Positions 1 to 7,051 of a stretch of DNA of 10,084 nucleotides are shown here, in pieces. Position 1 is the first letter of the stretch; each line of letters begins with the position of its first letter. This stretch comes from an uncultured Clostridia bacterium. Lineage in GTDB: Bacteria > Bacillota > Clostridia > Oscillospirales > Ruminococcaceae. Position numbers and translations under genes: made by a program. A model generated the notes under the pieces. It had not been told where the DNA came from. It saw nothing but the letters and a program-made list of their open reading frames with translations, and searched no databases. The DNA is taken from positions 1 through 10,084 of the forward strand of contig CALBGD010000444.1 of assembly GCA_937893735.1 (NCBI GenBank), written 5' to 3'.

Positions 1-2064
1 GAGGCGGCGTTCCTGCCGGTGCTGACCCGCCTGTGGGAGAACCCCTCCCAGAGCGTGGGAGTGCTCTACCTCTCACCGCTGAAAGCGCTGATAAACGACC
101 AGTTCGTCCGGCTGGAGGGGCTTCTTGAGGAAGCGAACATTCCCATAACCAAATGGCACGGGGACGCCTCCGCCGCCGCAAAGAAGCGCGTATTAAAGCG
201 CCCTCAGGGGATCATACAGACCACACCGGAATCCCTTGAAAGTATGCTGATGCACAACTCCAGCGGAGCTTACAGGCTGTTCTCCGACCTGCGCTTCGTC
301 ATCATCGACGAGGTGCACTACTTCATGGATAACGACCGCGGATTACAGCTGCTATGCCTGCTGGAGCGGCTCTCGCGGCTCATCGGCTACCACCCGCGCC
401 GTATAGGGCTTTCAGCGACTCTCGGCGACTGCCGCAGCGCGGAGCAGTGGCTCAACACCGGCAGCGGCAGGCGCTGTATCACCCCCAAAGTACACGAAAA
501 GGGCAGAACTCTGCGGCTCTCCGTGAAGTTCTTCCCGATAAAGGAGAAGATACCGAATTCCGACAGCAAGGTGCTGCTCCAGAACTACTACGACTACCTG
601 TTTGAGAGCACATGGAACAAGCGCTGTATCCTCTTCTCCAACTCCAAGGGTGAAGTCGAGGAGAACATCGCCCACCTTAAACGCATAGCCGCCGAGCGCC
701 GCCTGCCGGACAACTACCTTATCCACCACGCGAATATTTCCTCCGCCCTGCGGGAGTTCACCGAGCAGAAAATGAAATCCTCCGAGCAGCCGATTTGCAC
801 CGGAGCCACCGTCACGCTGGAGCTTGGCATAGACTTAGGCTCCCTTGAACGGATAGTCCAGACCGGCTGCCCGCTGACCGTTTCCGGGCTGGTGCAGAGG
901 CTCGGGCGCACCGGCAGGCGCGGCGGCATCGCGGAAATGCGCTTCGCGTTCCGGTGGGACATGAGCCTGCCGCCGCAGGAGTTCTACAAGGAGATAAACT
1001 GGGACTTCGTGATGTGCATTGCAATGATACTGCTCTACACCCGCGAAAGGTGGATAGAGCCAATGTACCTCCCGAAGCTGCCGTACAGCCTGCTCTACCA
1101 CCAGACCATGAGCTGGCTCTCCTCGCAGGGCAGCGTGAAGCCCCCGGAGCTTGCGCGGTATATCCTCACCCTGGGCGTATTTAAGAACGTCACCAAAGAG
1201 GATTACCTGATCCTCCTGCGGCATATGCTGGAAAACGGTCAGATAGAGCGCGGCGAGGACGGCGGACTCCTTGTCGGGGAAAAGGGCGAAGCCGCCGTGA
1301 ACAATTACGAGTTCCTCGCGGTGTTCTCTGTGCCGTCTGAATTCTCCGTGCGGTGCAACGCCGAGGAGATAGGCACCGTGCAGACCCCATTCCCTGAAAA
1401 AGCGCAGTTTGCGCTGGCAGGTCAGGCATGGGAGGTCACTGAGCTGGACATGAAGGAGCGCCGTATCTTCGTAAAGCATATCCCCGGAATTTCCGCGAAT
1501 ATGTGGCAGGATACCGGAAACGAGTACGTCCACACAAAGGTAATGAAGAAAATGCAGGAAGTTCTGTGCAGCGACGAGGAATACGCGTTCCTTGACGACT
1601 CCGCGAAAAAGCGCCTTTCCGACATACGCAGAGCCTGCCGCGCCGCCGCAAGGGCTCAGGAAGTCCCAGAGACTGACCACAGGTTAGGCTGGAGCAGTGT
1701 TTCCGCTTATTCCATCAGCAGAGCCGTGCAGATAACTCCGACCCTGTACGCGGTGTTCCCGTTCCTTGGGACGCGCGCCTGCATGGCGCTGATGTACGAG
1801 CTGCGGCAGAGGGGATTCGGCGCGAACGTGTGGGTGCACCGATACATTCCCGTATGCATTGAGGTAAAGACGGACCGCAGCCTTGCGGAGCTTGAAGCCG
1901 CGCTATCCGAGATAAAGCTGAACGGCGCGGACAAATATTCTTTCCGCATACCCGACAACTGCGAGATAACCGGAAAATACAACGACTATATCCCCCGGGA
2001 GCTTCTGCGGAAGCAGTACGTTGAGGACTACCTCGACGCGGAGGATATGAAACTGAATCTTTAG
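1..2064 (+). CDS. Lhr-like DEAD/DEAH-box ATP-dependent helicase, N-terminus missing
   Basis: The reading frame is open from base 1 to the TAG at 2062-2064, so the gene starts upstream of the window. The first residues (EAAF) are what usually follows the Walker A motif GSGKT in this family, so roughly 40-60 residues are missing. Seen in order, numbering from the first codon: motif Ia-like LSPLKALINDQ (near 26), TTPESLE (near 75), Walker B DEVH (103-106), SAT (138-140), ATVTLELGID motif V, and the arginine-finger motif VI QRLGRTGRRGG (bases 895-927). About 380 residues follow the two RecA-like domains and probably hold a winged helix and an Lhr-type C-terminal region. The family are ATP-driven 3'-5' nucleic acid translocases linked to DNA repair; the substrate here is unknown. 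A GTG at base 19 is only an internal codon. The product is much shorter than E. coli Lhr and is first in the visible operon with yfcE and whiA. Confidence 0.92.
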   Translation, partial: EAAFLPVLTRLWENPSQSVGVLYLSPLKALINDQFVRLEGLLEEANIPITKWHGDASAAAKKRVLKRPQGIIQTTPESLESMLMHNSSGAYRLFSDLRFVIIDEVHYFMDNDRGLQLLCLLERLSRLIGYHPRRIGLSATLGDCRSAEQWLNTGSGRRCITPKVHEKGRTLRLSVKFFPIKEKIPNSDSKVLLQNYYDYLFESTWNKRCILFSNSKGEVEENIAHLKRIAAERRLPDNYLIHHANISSALREFTEQKMKSSEQPICTGATVTLELGIDLGSLERIVQTGCPLTVSGLVQRLGRTGRRGGIAEMRFAFRWDMSLPPQEFYKEINWDFVMCIAMILLYTRERWIEPMYLPKLPYSLLYHQTMSWLSSQGSVKPPELARYILTLGVFKNVTKEDYLILLRHMLENGQIERGEDGGLLVGEKGEAAVNNYEFLAVFSVPSEFSVRCNAEEIGTVQTPFPEKAQFALAGQAWEVTELDMKERRIFVKHIPGISANMWQDTGNEYVHTKVMKKMQEVLCSDEEYAFLDDSAKKRLSDIRRACRAAARAQEVPETDHRLGWSSVSAYSISRAVQITPTLYAVFPFLGTRACMALMYELRQRGFGANVWVHRYIPVCIEVKTDRSLAELEAALSEIKLNGADKYSFRIPDNCEITGKYNDYIPRELLRKQYVEDYLDAEDMKLNL

Positions 2065-2075
2065 GAGGAAATACA

Positions 2076-2621
2076 ATGAAGCTGATGTTTGCGTCCGACA
2101 TTCATGGTTCGGCGTTATACTGCGAAAAAATGCTGGAGGCATTCCGGCGGGAGGGCGCGGAGCGCCTCTGCCTGCTGGGGGATATCCTCTACCACGGCCC
2201 CCGCAACGACCTGCCGGAGGGTCACGCGCCGAAAAAGGTCATCGCCATGCTGAACCCCATGAAATCGCAGCTTATGTGCGTCCGCGGCAACTGCGACACC
2301 GAGGTGGACCAGATGGTGCTGGAATTCCCGGTGCTCGCCGACTACGCGCTGATTTTCGAGGGCGGCAGGTGCTTCTACCTAACCCACGGGCATCACTATA
2401 ACCCGCAGAACCTCCCGCCGCTGAACCCCGGAGATGTGCTGATAAATGGCCACACCCACGTCTTTAAGGCGGAGTGCGTGAACGGCATACACTGCCTGAA
2501 CGACGGCTCAGTGGCGCTCCCCAAGGAGGGAAAGCCGCGCAGCTACATGATCTACGAGGACGGAACGTTCACCGTGAAGCAGCTTGAATCCGGCGGGGCG
2601 CTCCTCACCTACACCATCTGA
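2076..2621 (+). CDS. yfcE: YfcE-type metallophosphodiesterase
   Basis: This 181-residue calcineurin-like phosphoesterase closely resembles E. coli YfcE in length and motifs. Its metal-binding motifs are all present: DIH (D8, H10), GDILYHGPRN (D36), GNCD (N72), THGH (H103) and GHTH (H125, H127). YfcE-family enzymes are small cytoplasmic, Mn-dependent phosphodiesterases active on model substrates such as bis-p-nitrophenyl phosphate; the natural substrate is not settled. The ATG at 2076 is preceded by AGGAGG at 2063-2068, which overlaps the helicase stop codon and suggests translational coupling. The next gene, whiA, begins 11 bases after this stop. No internal promoter is obvious, so it is probably co-transcribed with the helicase. 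Confidence 0.93.
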   Translation: MKLMFASDIHGSALYCEKMLEAFRREGAERLCLLGDILYHGPRNDLPEGHAPKKVIAMLNPMKSQLMCVRGNCDTEVDQMVLEFPVLADYALIFEGGRCFYLTHGHHYNPQNLPPLNPGDVLINGHTHVFKAECVNGIHCLNDGSVALPKEGKPRSYMIYEDGTFTVKQLESGGALLTYTI

Positions 2622-2632
2622 CGGAGGGCGAA

Positions 2633-3526
2633 ATGTCATTCAGTTCTGATATAAAAAAAGAGCTGTGCGCCGTAAAGGAGCTCACGGAAAGGCAGGCTTC
2701 CGCAATGCTGTACGGCATAATGTACGCCTCCCGGTTTGAGAACGGCAGACCCGTCATACAGACCGAGAGCCTTGACCTGATGAACGCCGCCGCAGAGCTT
2801 ATGCGCGCGGTGTTCCCCGGGGTGAAGTTCGGCATAGTCCGGCTGGTGAAGAGCACCGGCTCGCTGTTCACGCTGAAGCTGAAAAGCGGCTGGGAGCAGG
2901 CGGCGGAGCGCTTCGGCGGCCTTGAGGAGATAAACGCCGAAGCCGTTGACGGCGCGGACGAGGAAAGCAGCGCGTTCCTGCGCGGTATCTTTGTGACCTG
3001 CGGCTCCGTGACCGACCCTAACAAGGAATACCACCTTGAAATGGTGCTCCCGGAAAACCACCGCACCGGCATACTGCTGGATTTCATCACAGAGCACGGA
3101 ATGGCGGTAAAGGAGACCCTCCGGGCGCACAAGCGCGTGATATACGCAAAGGAGAGCGAGCTCATCGAGGATTTCCTGACCTACATCGGCGCAGCGAATC
3201 ACTCGCTGGAGATAATGCAGGTAAAGATAATGAAGGACTTCCGCAACCGCGTGAACCGCTCCGTGAACTGCGAGAGCGCGAACCTCGACAAGACCGTCGC
3301 CGCCTCCAACAAAAGCGCCGAGGATATCGGATACATATTCCGGACGATGGGCGCCGACTGGCTCTCCCCGGAGCTGAGGGAGACCGCGCAGCTCCGTCTG
3401 GACAACCCAGAGCTTTCCCTTTCGGAGCTGTGCGGGCTGTTCCAGAAGCCGATAAGCCGCAGCGGACTCAACCACCGCCTGAAAAAAATCTCGAAAATGG
3501 CTGACGAGCTTCGCTCCTCCGAATGA
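2633..3526 (+). CDS. whiA: Sporulation/cell-division regulator WhiA
   Basis: This 297-residue protein has the usual WhiA start (MSFSSDIKKELC) and overall architecture: an N-terminal WhiA domain, a central LAGLIDADG-like fold without nuclease function (about residues 115-215), and a C-terminal helix-turn-helix with the family ending SRSGLNHRLKKISKMADEL. WhiA is a DNA-binding protein conserved in Gram-positive bacteria. It controls sporulation septation genes in Streptomyces and affects division and chromosome segregation in Bacillus. GGAGG at 2623-2627 sits five bases before the ATG. In many Firmicutes whiA lies with rapZ and the yvcK/mgfK gene; here the two genes directly upstream are yfcE and a helicase. 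No terminator is visible between its stop and the promoter at 3543, so some readthrough into the next gene is possible. Confidence 0.95.
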   Translation: MSFSSDIKKELCAVKELTERQASAMLYGIMYASRFENGRPVIQTESLDLMNAAAELMRAVFPGVKFGIVRLVKSTGSLFTLKLKSGWEQAAERFGGLEEINAEAVDGADEESSAFLRGIFVTCGSVTDPNKEYHLEMVLPENHRTGILLDFITEHGMAVKETLRAHKRVIYAKESELIEDFLTYIGAANHSLEIMQVKIMKDFRNRVNRSVNCESANLDKTVAASNKSAEDIGYIFRTMGADWLSPELRETAQLRLDNPELSLSELCGLFQKPISRSGLNHRLKKISKMADELRSSE

Positions 3527-3542
3527 TTTCCAGTATTTATTA

Positions 3543-3571
3543 TTGACAAGAGTTTGTTTTTTTGTTATACT
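3543..3571 (+). promoter_or_regulatory. Strong sigma-A promoter for the secreted transglutaminase-like gene
   Basis: A perfect -35 box TTGACA (3543-3548), a 17-base spacer and the -10 box TATACT (3566-3571), preceded by TG at 3563-3564 (extended -10). The expected transcription start is near 3578, giving a leader of about 45 bases. A GAGGGAG ribosome binding site lies at 3612-3618, before the ATG at 3624. The T-rich spacer contrasts with the GC-rich genes on both sides. Confidence 0.85.
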
Positions 3572-3623
3572 GAATATGGAAAAAACTCATTTAGTCCTAT
3601 GAAAAAACGTAGAGGGAGAATAT

Positions 3624-5219
3624 ATGAAAAAGCAGATCATCAGCGCCGCTCTTGCGGTGATACTTTCAGCCGGGATATTCAGCGCACCCGCGCAGGAAAT
3701 GCTCGGCAGCGTTTCCGTAACCGCTGAGGCGGCTTCGACAGTTTCCGCGCCCAAGGCCTCGAAAAAGGCGGGCACCTACTCAACCTCCGGGGCGTTCACC
3801 GTGAAGCTCACCGCTGCGGACGGCGCGCAGATATATTACAGCACCGGCGGTGACTACAAGCTCTACACCAAGGCGCTCAAGATAAGCAAGACCACCACGG
3901 TCAGGTGCTATGCGAAGCTGGACGGCGTAAAGAGCAAGACCGTATCCTATACATACAAACTCACGCCTAAGGTGACTTTCTCCAAGGCGGCGGGAAGCTA
4001 TGACGCGCCCATAACCGTGAAGCTCTCCTCCACTGCCTCCGGCGTGAAGTTCTACTACACGCTTGACGGAAGCAAGCCCTCCACCTCCTCGGCGCTCTGC
4101 GACACCACCGGCATTAAGATAAGCAGCAGCGCGAAGCTCCGGGTGCTGGCGGCAAAAAGCGGCTGGACGAACAAGTATTTCTCAAAGGATTACACGATAA
4201 AGGGCACCGACAGCGCGGCTTCCTCTGAGACGTCCGGCGTCAGCATTCTGGACGACTACAAGAGCAAGTACGCCTACAACACGCTGACCTCCACCCAGAA
4301 GAAGGTTTACGCCGTGTTCTTCGACCTTGCAGGAAAACACGCGGAATCCGGTGATGTATCCTCTTTCAATGCGTCCGGAAACGACGTCAAGCTGGCTTAC
4401 TGGGCTTTCGACTACGACAATCCGCAGTTCTTCTGGCTGGGCAACGGTTACAGCTACACCATTGACAGCTATGGCATAGCTGCCACTGTCACACCGCAGT
4501 ACTCCCGCTCCAAATCCGAGGCTGAAAGGCTCCAGAAGCTGTTTGACGAAGCCGCTGACAAGATAATCACAAAGGCGCTCGCGCAGGATAACCTGTTCGA
4601 CCGCGTAAAGGTGATACACGACTCCATCACCGAGATGACGGAATACACGACAAACGGCATCAGCGCAAAATCCGAGGCGGACGGTCCGCTCATCTACGGA
4701 CTTGCGCTGTGCGAGGGCTACTCCAAGGCGTTTATGTACCTCTGTCAGGCGGTAGGCATTCCCTGCGTATGCGTTGCAGGCTACGCCAACGAGCCGCATA
4801 TGTGGAATATGCTGAAGCTTGATGGCGAGTGGTACAACATGGACGTAACATGGGACGACGCCGGAACATACGATTACTTCTGCATTTCCACAAAGAAGAT
4901 AACCGAGGATCACTCCTTTGACAATCTCTTCCCCATTCCCTCCGCTGCATCGGACAAATACAGCTACAACACCGTCATGGGAATAGAGGAATACAGCACC
5001 GCCGACAGCGCGTACAAGGCTCTGCTGTCCGACGCCATGAAGAACTGGGATAACGGCGTATATGAAACGCAGATATCCGTAAAGGCAGGTCTGATGTCCG
5101 GGCTGACCTCCAAAATGAACTCCAGCCTTTCCAAGGATCTCACAGCGGCAGGCATACGCTACTCCGGCTGGAGCGCAAGCTATTCCAGCAAGACGCTGAC
5201 GCTCACGCTCAAGCACTGA
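3624..5219 (+). CDS. Secreted transglutaminase-like protein with two chitobiase C-terminal repeats
   Basis: 531 residues. The N-terminus (MKK followed by a hydrophobic stretch to about residue 21) is a signal peptide, with possible cleavage near A23 or A36. Two beta-sandwich CHB_HEX_C-like repeats follow (about 43-113 and 114-189); the second carries the typical YYTLDGSKPSTSS motif. A Ser/Ala-rich linker (about 190-212) and a helical region lead to a transglutaminase/cysteine-protease core (about 326-425). The apparent catalytic triad is C363 (ALCEGYSKAF), H392 (EPHMWN) and D407 (WYNMDVTWDD). The last 80 or so residues form a separate module ending in a beta-rich tail. No LPXTG anchor or dockerin was seen, so the protein is probably released or held by its repeats. 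This class may cleave or crosslink peptides or proteins at the cell surface; the substrate is unknown. It has its own promoter and overlaps the next gene's 3' end. Confidence 0.9.
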   Translation: MKKQIISAALAVILSAGIFSAPAQEMLGSVSVTAEAASTVSAPKASKKAGTYSTSGAFTVKLTAADGAQIYYSTGGDYKLYTKALKISKTTTVRCYAKLDGVKSKTVSYTYKLTPKVTFSKAAGSYDAPITVKLSSTASGVKFYYTLDGSKPSTSSALCDTTGIKISSSAKLRVLAAKSGWTNKYFSKDYTIKGTDSAASSETSGVSILDDYKSKYAYNTLTSTQKKVYAVFFDLAGKHAESGDVSSFNASGNDVKLAYWAFDYDNPQFFWLGNGYSYTIDSYGIAATVTPQYSRSKSEAERLQKLFDEAADKIITKALAQDNLFDRVKVIHDSITEMTEYTTNGISAKSEADGPLIYGLALCEGYSKAFMYLCQAVGIPCVCVAGYANEPHMWNMLKLDGEWYNMDVTWDDAGTYDYFCISTKKITEDHSFDNLFPIPSAASDKYSYNTVMGIEEYSTADSAYKALLSDAMKNWDNGVYETQISVKAGLMSGLTSKMNSSLSKDLTAAGIRYSGWSASYSSKTLTLTLKH

Positions 5220-5925
5220 ACGACCTGAATGCGGCCTCCGCAATAAACGAACCGAGCAGTATCGCAAGGCACACCAGAAAGCGCAGGGTGTATTCCCCCG
5301 CCGCAGGACGCGCCGCAACGATACTGCTTTTGTCTGTGGACACCAGCCGCAGCAGCTGTGCGGACATCGCCGCCGAAACTCCCGCGCCGCATATCACGGC
5401 ACCCACCGAAGCAGCGCAGGACGGTATCAAAAGCGCCGCAGATATCCCGCGCAGCGAAAACGCCCCGGTGAGCGCCGCCCCGGTACCCAGACCGCAGACC
5501 AGCGGCACCGTCCACACCAGCATATCCCCCAGCGCGAAGAATCCGAGGATATACTCCGCAAGAAGAAACGCCGCGCCCCACAGCAGCCGCATTCCGAGTA
5601 TCTCCCAGAAACTGCCCGTGGAACACAGAATGCTCCCGGAATACTCCAGACCGCCCGCTGAAGCGGCGGCAAAGGCTCCTGCGGCTGTGCCTGCGGCGGC
5701 AGTCAGCGCGGAGCCGACAGGTATCCGGCAGCGCCTGCGGTATTCACGGTGCACAGCTCTCGGCGGCTCCTCCGCGGTCCCGGCGGGGTCTATCCCCGTT
5801 TCAGACGGCTCAGGGAATTTCGGTCGCACCGGACGCACCGGACGCTCCGGACGCTCGGGACGCTCCGGGCGGTCTGCGGCTTGTCCGGCGTGCTGAGCCG
5901 GAGTCATTACCGCGATATTTTCCAT
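5209..5925 (-). CDS. Five-helix membrane protein, SpoIIM-like
   Basis: 238 residues. The first 68 are hydrophilic and probably cytoplasmic, with an Arg-Pro repeat at R19-P35 and a basic stretch (REYRRRCR) just before the membrane. Hydrophobic segments follow at about 70-92, 110-133, 135-156, 161-190 and 214-233. The sequence LGFFALGDMLVWTVPLVCGL with GTG after it resembles the G-F-x-A-x-G ... P-x-x-x-GLGxG signature of clostridial SpoIIM-type proteins, which also have five helices; SpoIIM works in forespore engulfment with SpoIID and SpoIIP in Bacillus. This assignment rests on recall of the signature, so it is tentative. The start ATG (complement of 5923-5925) has a GAGGGGG ribosome binding site (5933-5939). 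Its 3' end overlaps the last 11 bases of the convergent transglutaminase-like gene, and no terminator lies between them. Confidence 0.72.
   Translation of the reverse strand: MENIAVMTPAQHAGQAADRPERPERPERPVRPVRPKFPEPSETGIDPAGTAEEPPRAVHREYRRRCRIPVGSALTAAAGTAAGAFAAASAGGLEYSGSILCSTGSFWEILGMRLLWGAAFLLAEYILGFFALGDMLVWTVPLVCGLGTGAALTGAFSLRGISAALLIPSCAASVGAVICGAGVSAAMSAQLLRLVSTDKSSIVAARPAAGEYTLRFLVCLAILLGSFIAEAAFRSFSA
5821..5871 (-). repeat. In-frame 9-base tandem repeat encoding Arg-Pro-Glu/Val units
   Basis: On the + strand this reads as imperfect tandem copies of CGGACGCTC-like 9-mers with some CGCACCGGA variants. On the minus strand it encodes RPERPERPERPVRPVRP at residues 19-35 of the membrane protein. 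The unit length is a multiple of three, so copy number can change without a frameshift. Confidence 0.8.
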
Positions 5926-5951
5926 AGCTGTTCCCCCTCTCAGAAGATTTA

Positions 5952-5983
5952 TATGCGTGCCGGACAGGTTTATGCCTGCCGGA
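5952..5983 (+). repeat. 13-base direct repeat with overlapping hairpin in a divergent gap
   Basis: TATGCGTGCCGGA (5952-5964) and TATGCCTGCCGGA (5971-5983) match at 12 of 13 positions and are offset by 19 bases. The same stretch forms a hairpin: CCGGaCAGG (5960-5968, one bulged A) pairs with CCTGCCGG (5975-5982) around a 6-base loop. The hairpin ends just before the AAAGG ribosome binding site (5985-5989) of the gene starting at 5997. It could be an operator or a translational control element. I saw no convincing -35/-10 pair in this 71-base gap on either strand. Confidence 0.6.
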
Positions 5984-5996
5984 GAAAGGCGAGAAA

Positions 5997-6467
5997 ATGA
6001 CAGAGAAAAAGGCGCTCGGAAGAACCCTTACGGTATACCGCGAGGTATGCTCCGCGATACGCGACGGCAGGTGCCGGAAATACGACCCGATACTTGACAC
6101 CCTTGCCGCCGCGCTGACCCATCTTGATAACGAAAAACAGCCCCTCGCAAAGTGCATAGGAGCTGTTAGGACTGTGATAAAGCAGGCAGAGCCGGAGCTG
6201 TACGCCCGGATAAAGCCGCAGCTTTCAATTCTTATGCCTGTGATGAATTACGACTACGACCTCGCAAAGAGGCTCGCCCCGCGGCTGATATCCGGCTGCG
6301 ACGAGCTCCGGGAAATGCTCGGAAACGGCGAGGAGGAAAGAGCCCGCGCCTACGCGGACGCGCTCCACAACCTGCCGGGATTCATCTTCGGGGAATTCCC
6401 CGGGCTGTCCGAGGAGAGGTTCGACCAGCTCATTTTCGGCTATTACAAGAGGAAATACGAATCATAA
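5997..6467 (+). CDS. Small helical protein of unknown function
   Basis: I do not recognise this 156-residue protein. It has no signal peptide or membrane segment and looks soluble, mostly alpha-helical and charged (many Lys, Arg and Glu), with a Pro-rich short segment near RIKPQLSILMPVMNYDYDLA (about 75-95) and a GEFPG motif near 134. Cysteines are scattered and form no metal-binding pair. The ATG at 5997 follows an AAAGG ribosome binding site (5985-5989), which decides the start. It lies head to head with the SpoIIM-like membrane gene across 71 bases, so the two could be co-regulated. It ends just before a hairpin at 6473-6496. Gene-like codon use on this strand, a good ribosome binding site and clean flanking signals support it as a real gene. 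Confidence 0.75.
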   Translation: MTEKKALGRTLTVYREVCSAIRDGRCRKYDPILDTLAAALTHLDNEKQPLAKCIGAVRTVIKQAEPELYARIKPQLSILMPVMNYDYDLAKRLAPRLISGCDELREMLGNGEEERARAYADALHNLPGFIFGEFPGLSEERFDQLIFGYYKRKYES

Positions 6468-6472
6468 TAGAT

Positions 6473-6496
6473 GGGGGAGCTGAAAACCGCTCCCCC
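6473..6496. terminator. Hairpin terminator between convergent genes
   Basis: GGGGGAGC (6473-6480) pairs perfectly with GCTCCCCC (6489-6496) around an 8-base loop, starting six bases after the stop codon at 6467. On the + strand it is followed by TATATTTATAT, a modest U-rich tail, so it best serves the gene at 5997-6467. On the minus strand the tail is poor in T, so its role for the HAD gene ending at 6502 is weaker but possible. Confidence 0.75.
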
Positions 6497-6501
6497 TATA
6501 T

Positions 6502-7041
6502 TTATATCATCTTGATATACTCGTCCAGCTCCCGGACGAAAATATCCGCAAACTCTCTCACGTCTCCGCGCGGAGCGGTATTTTTATCGTAAACTCCCAC
6601 CACGGTGAAGCCCGCATTGTGCGCGGTTTCGGCGCAGTAGGCGGAGTCCTCCACGACAACGCATTCCTCCGGGGAGGTTCCCAGCCGCTGCGCCGCCTGA
6701 TAGTAGATATCCGGCTTGTCCTTGTGGGCTCCCGCCTCGGTGCAGTCGATGTAGAACTCAAAATACTTCTCCAGCCCATATTTCTTCATAAACGGCTCAG
6801 AGACCCACTTGTCCGTTGCGCTTGCAATGCACATCTTGACTCCGCGCGACCGCAGGAGCTCCAGAAGCTCCAGCGCGCCGGATTTCGGCTCGATCATATC
6901 GGCATATCTCGTTTTCATGAGGCGGCGAACTTCATTCATGCGTTCCTCGTCATAGCGCTCGTCCTCGCTGAAACTGGAATACCACCAGCCCATGCTGTCC
7001 GCAAGAGTTCCGTCAAGGTCAAATATGTAGTACATCTTCAT
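6502..7041 (-). CDS. HAD-superfamily phosphatase, beta-phosphoglucomutase-like subfamily
   Basis: 179 residues with the HAD motifs in order: DLDGTLAD near the N-terminus (nucleophile D8, acid/base D10), SAT in CIASATDK (motif II), the lysine of AHKDKPDIY (motif III) and VVVEDSAYC (motif IV). A helical cap insert lies between motif I and motif II, as in the beta-phosphoglucomutase/phosphoglycolate phosphatase group. Such enzymes are Mg-dependent and act on small phosphorylated metabolites, often sugar phosphates; the exact substrate cannot be read from sequence. The start ATG (7039-7041) is preceded by AAGGGG (7048-7053), which overlaps the GH3 stop codon, so the two genes are probably translationally coupled. 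An alternative ATG two codons downstream is less well placed. Pairing with a GH3 glycosidase suggests a sugar-phosphate substrate, but this is only inference. Confidence 0.88.
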   Translation of the reverse strand: MKMYYIFDLDGTLADSMGWWYSSFSEDERYDEERMNEVRRLMKTRYADMIEPKSGALELLELLRSRGVKMCIASATDKWVSEPFMKKYGLEKYFEFYIDCTEAGAHKDKPDIYYQAAQRLGTSPEECVVVEDSAYCAETAHNAGFTVVGVYDKNTAPRGDVREFADIFVRELDEYIKMI

Positions 7042-7051
7042 GCTGTTCCCC

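Noticed and set aside
835..1680. Minus-strand open frame (281 codons) inside the helicase gene
   Set aside because: Shadow of the helicase coding frame, with no start signal or family resemblance.
4182..5318. Long minus-strand open frame (378 codons)
   Set aside because: It lies opposite the transglutaminase-like gene, whose domains and catalytic residues are clear; the antisense translation has no recognisable domain and is an effect of GC-rich codons.
5821..5871. CRISPR-like array
   Set aside because: The units are 9 bases, tandem and without spacers, and they encode an in-frame peptide repeat.
5288..5896. Open + strand frame of 202 codons opposite the SpoIIM-like gene
   Set aside because: Low-complexity Ala/Pro/Ser/Arg translation with no domain or ribosome binding site; the minus-strand frame has membrane helices, a good start site and a family-like signature.
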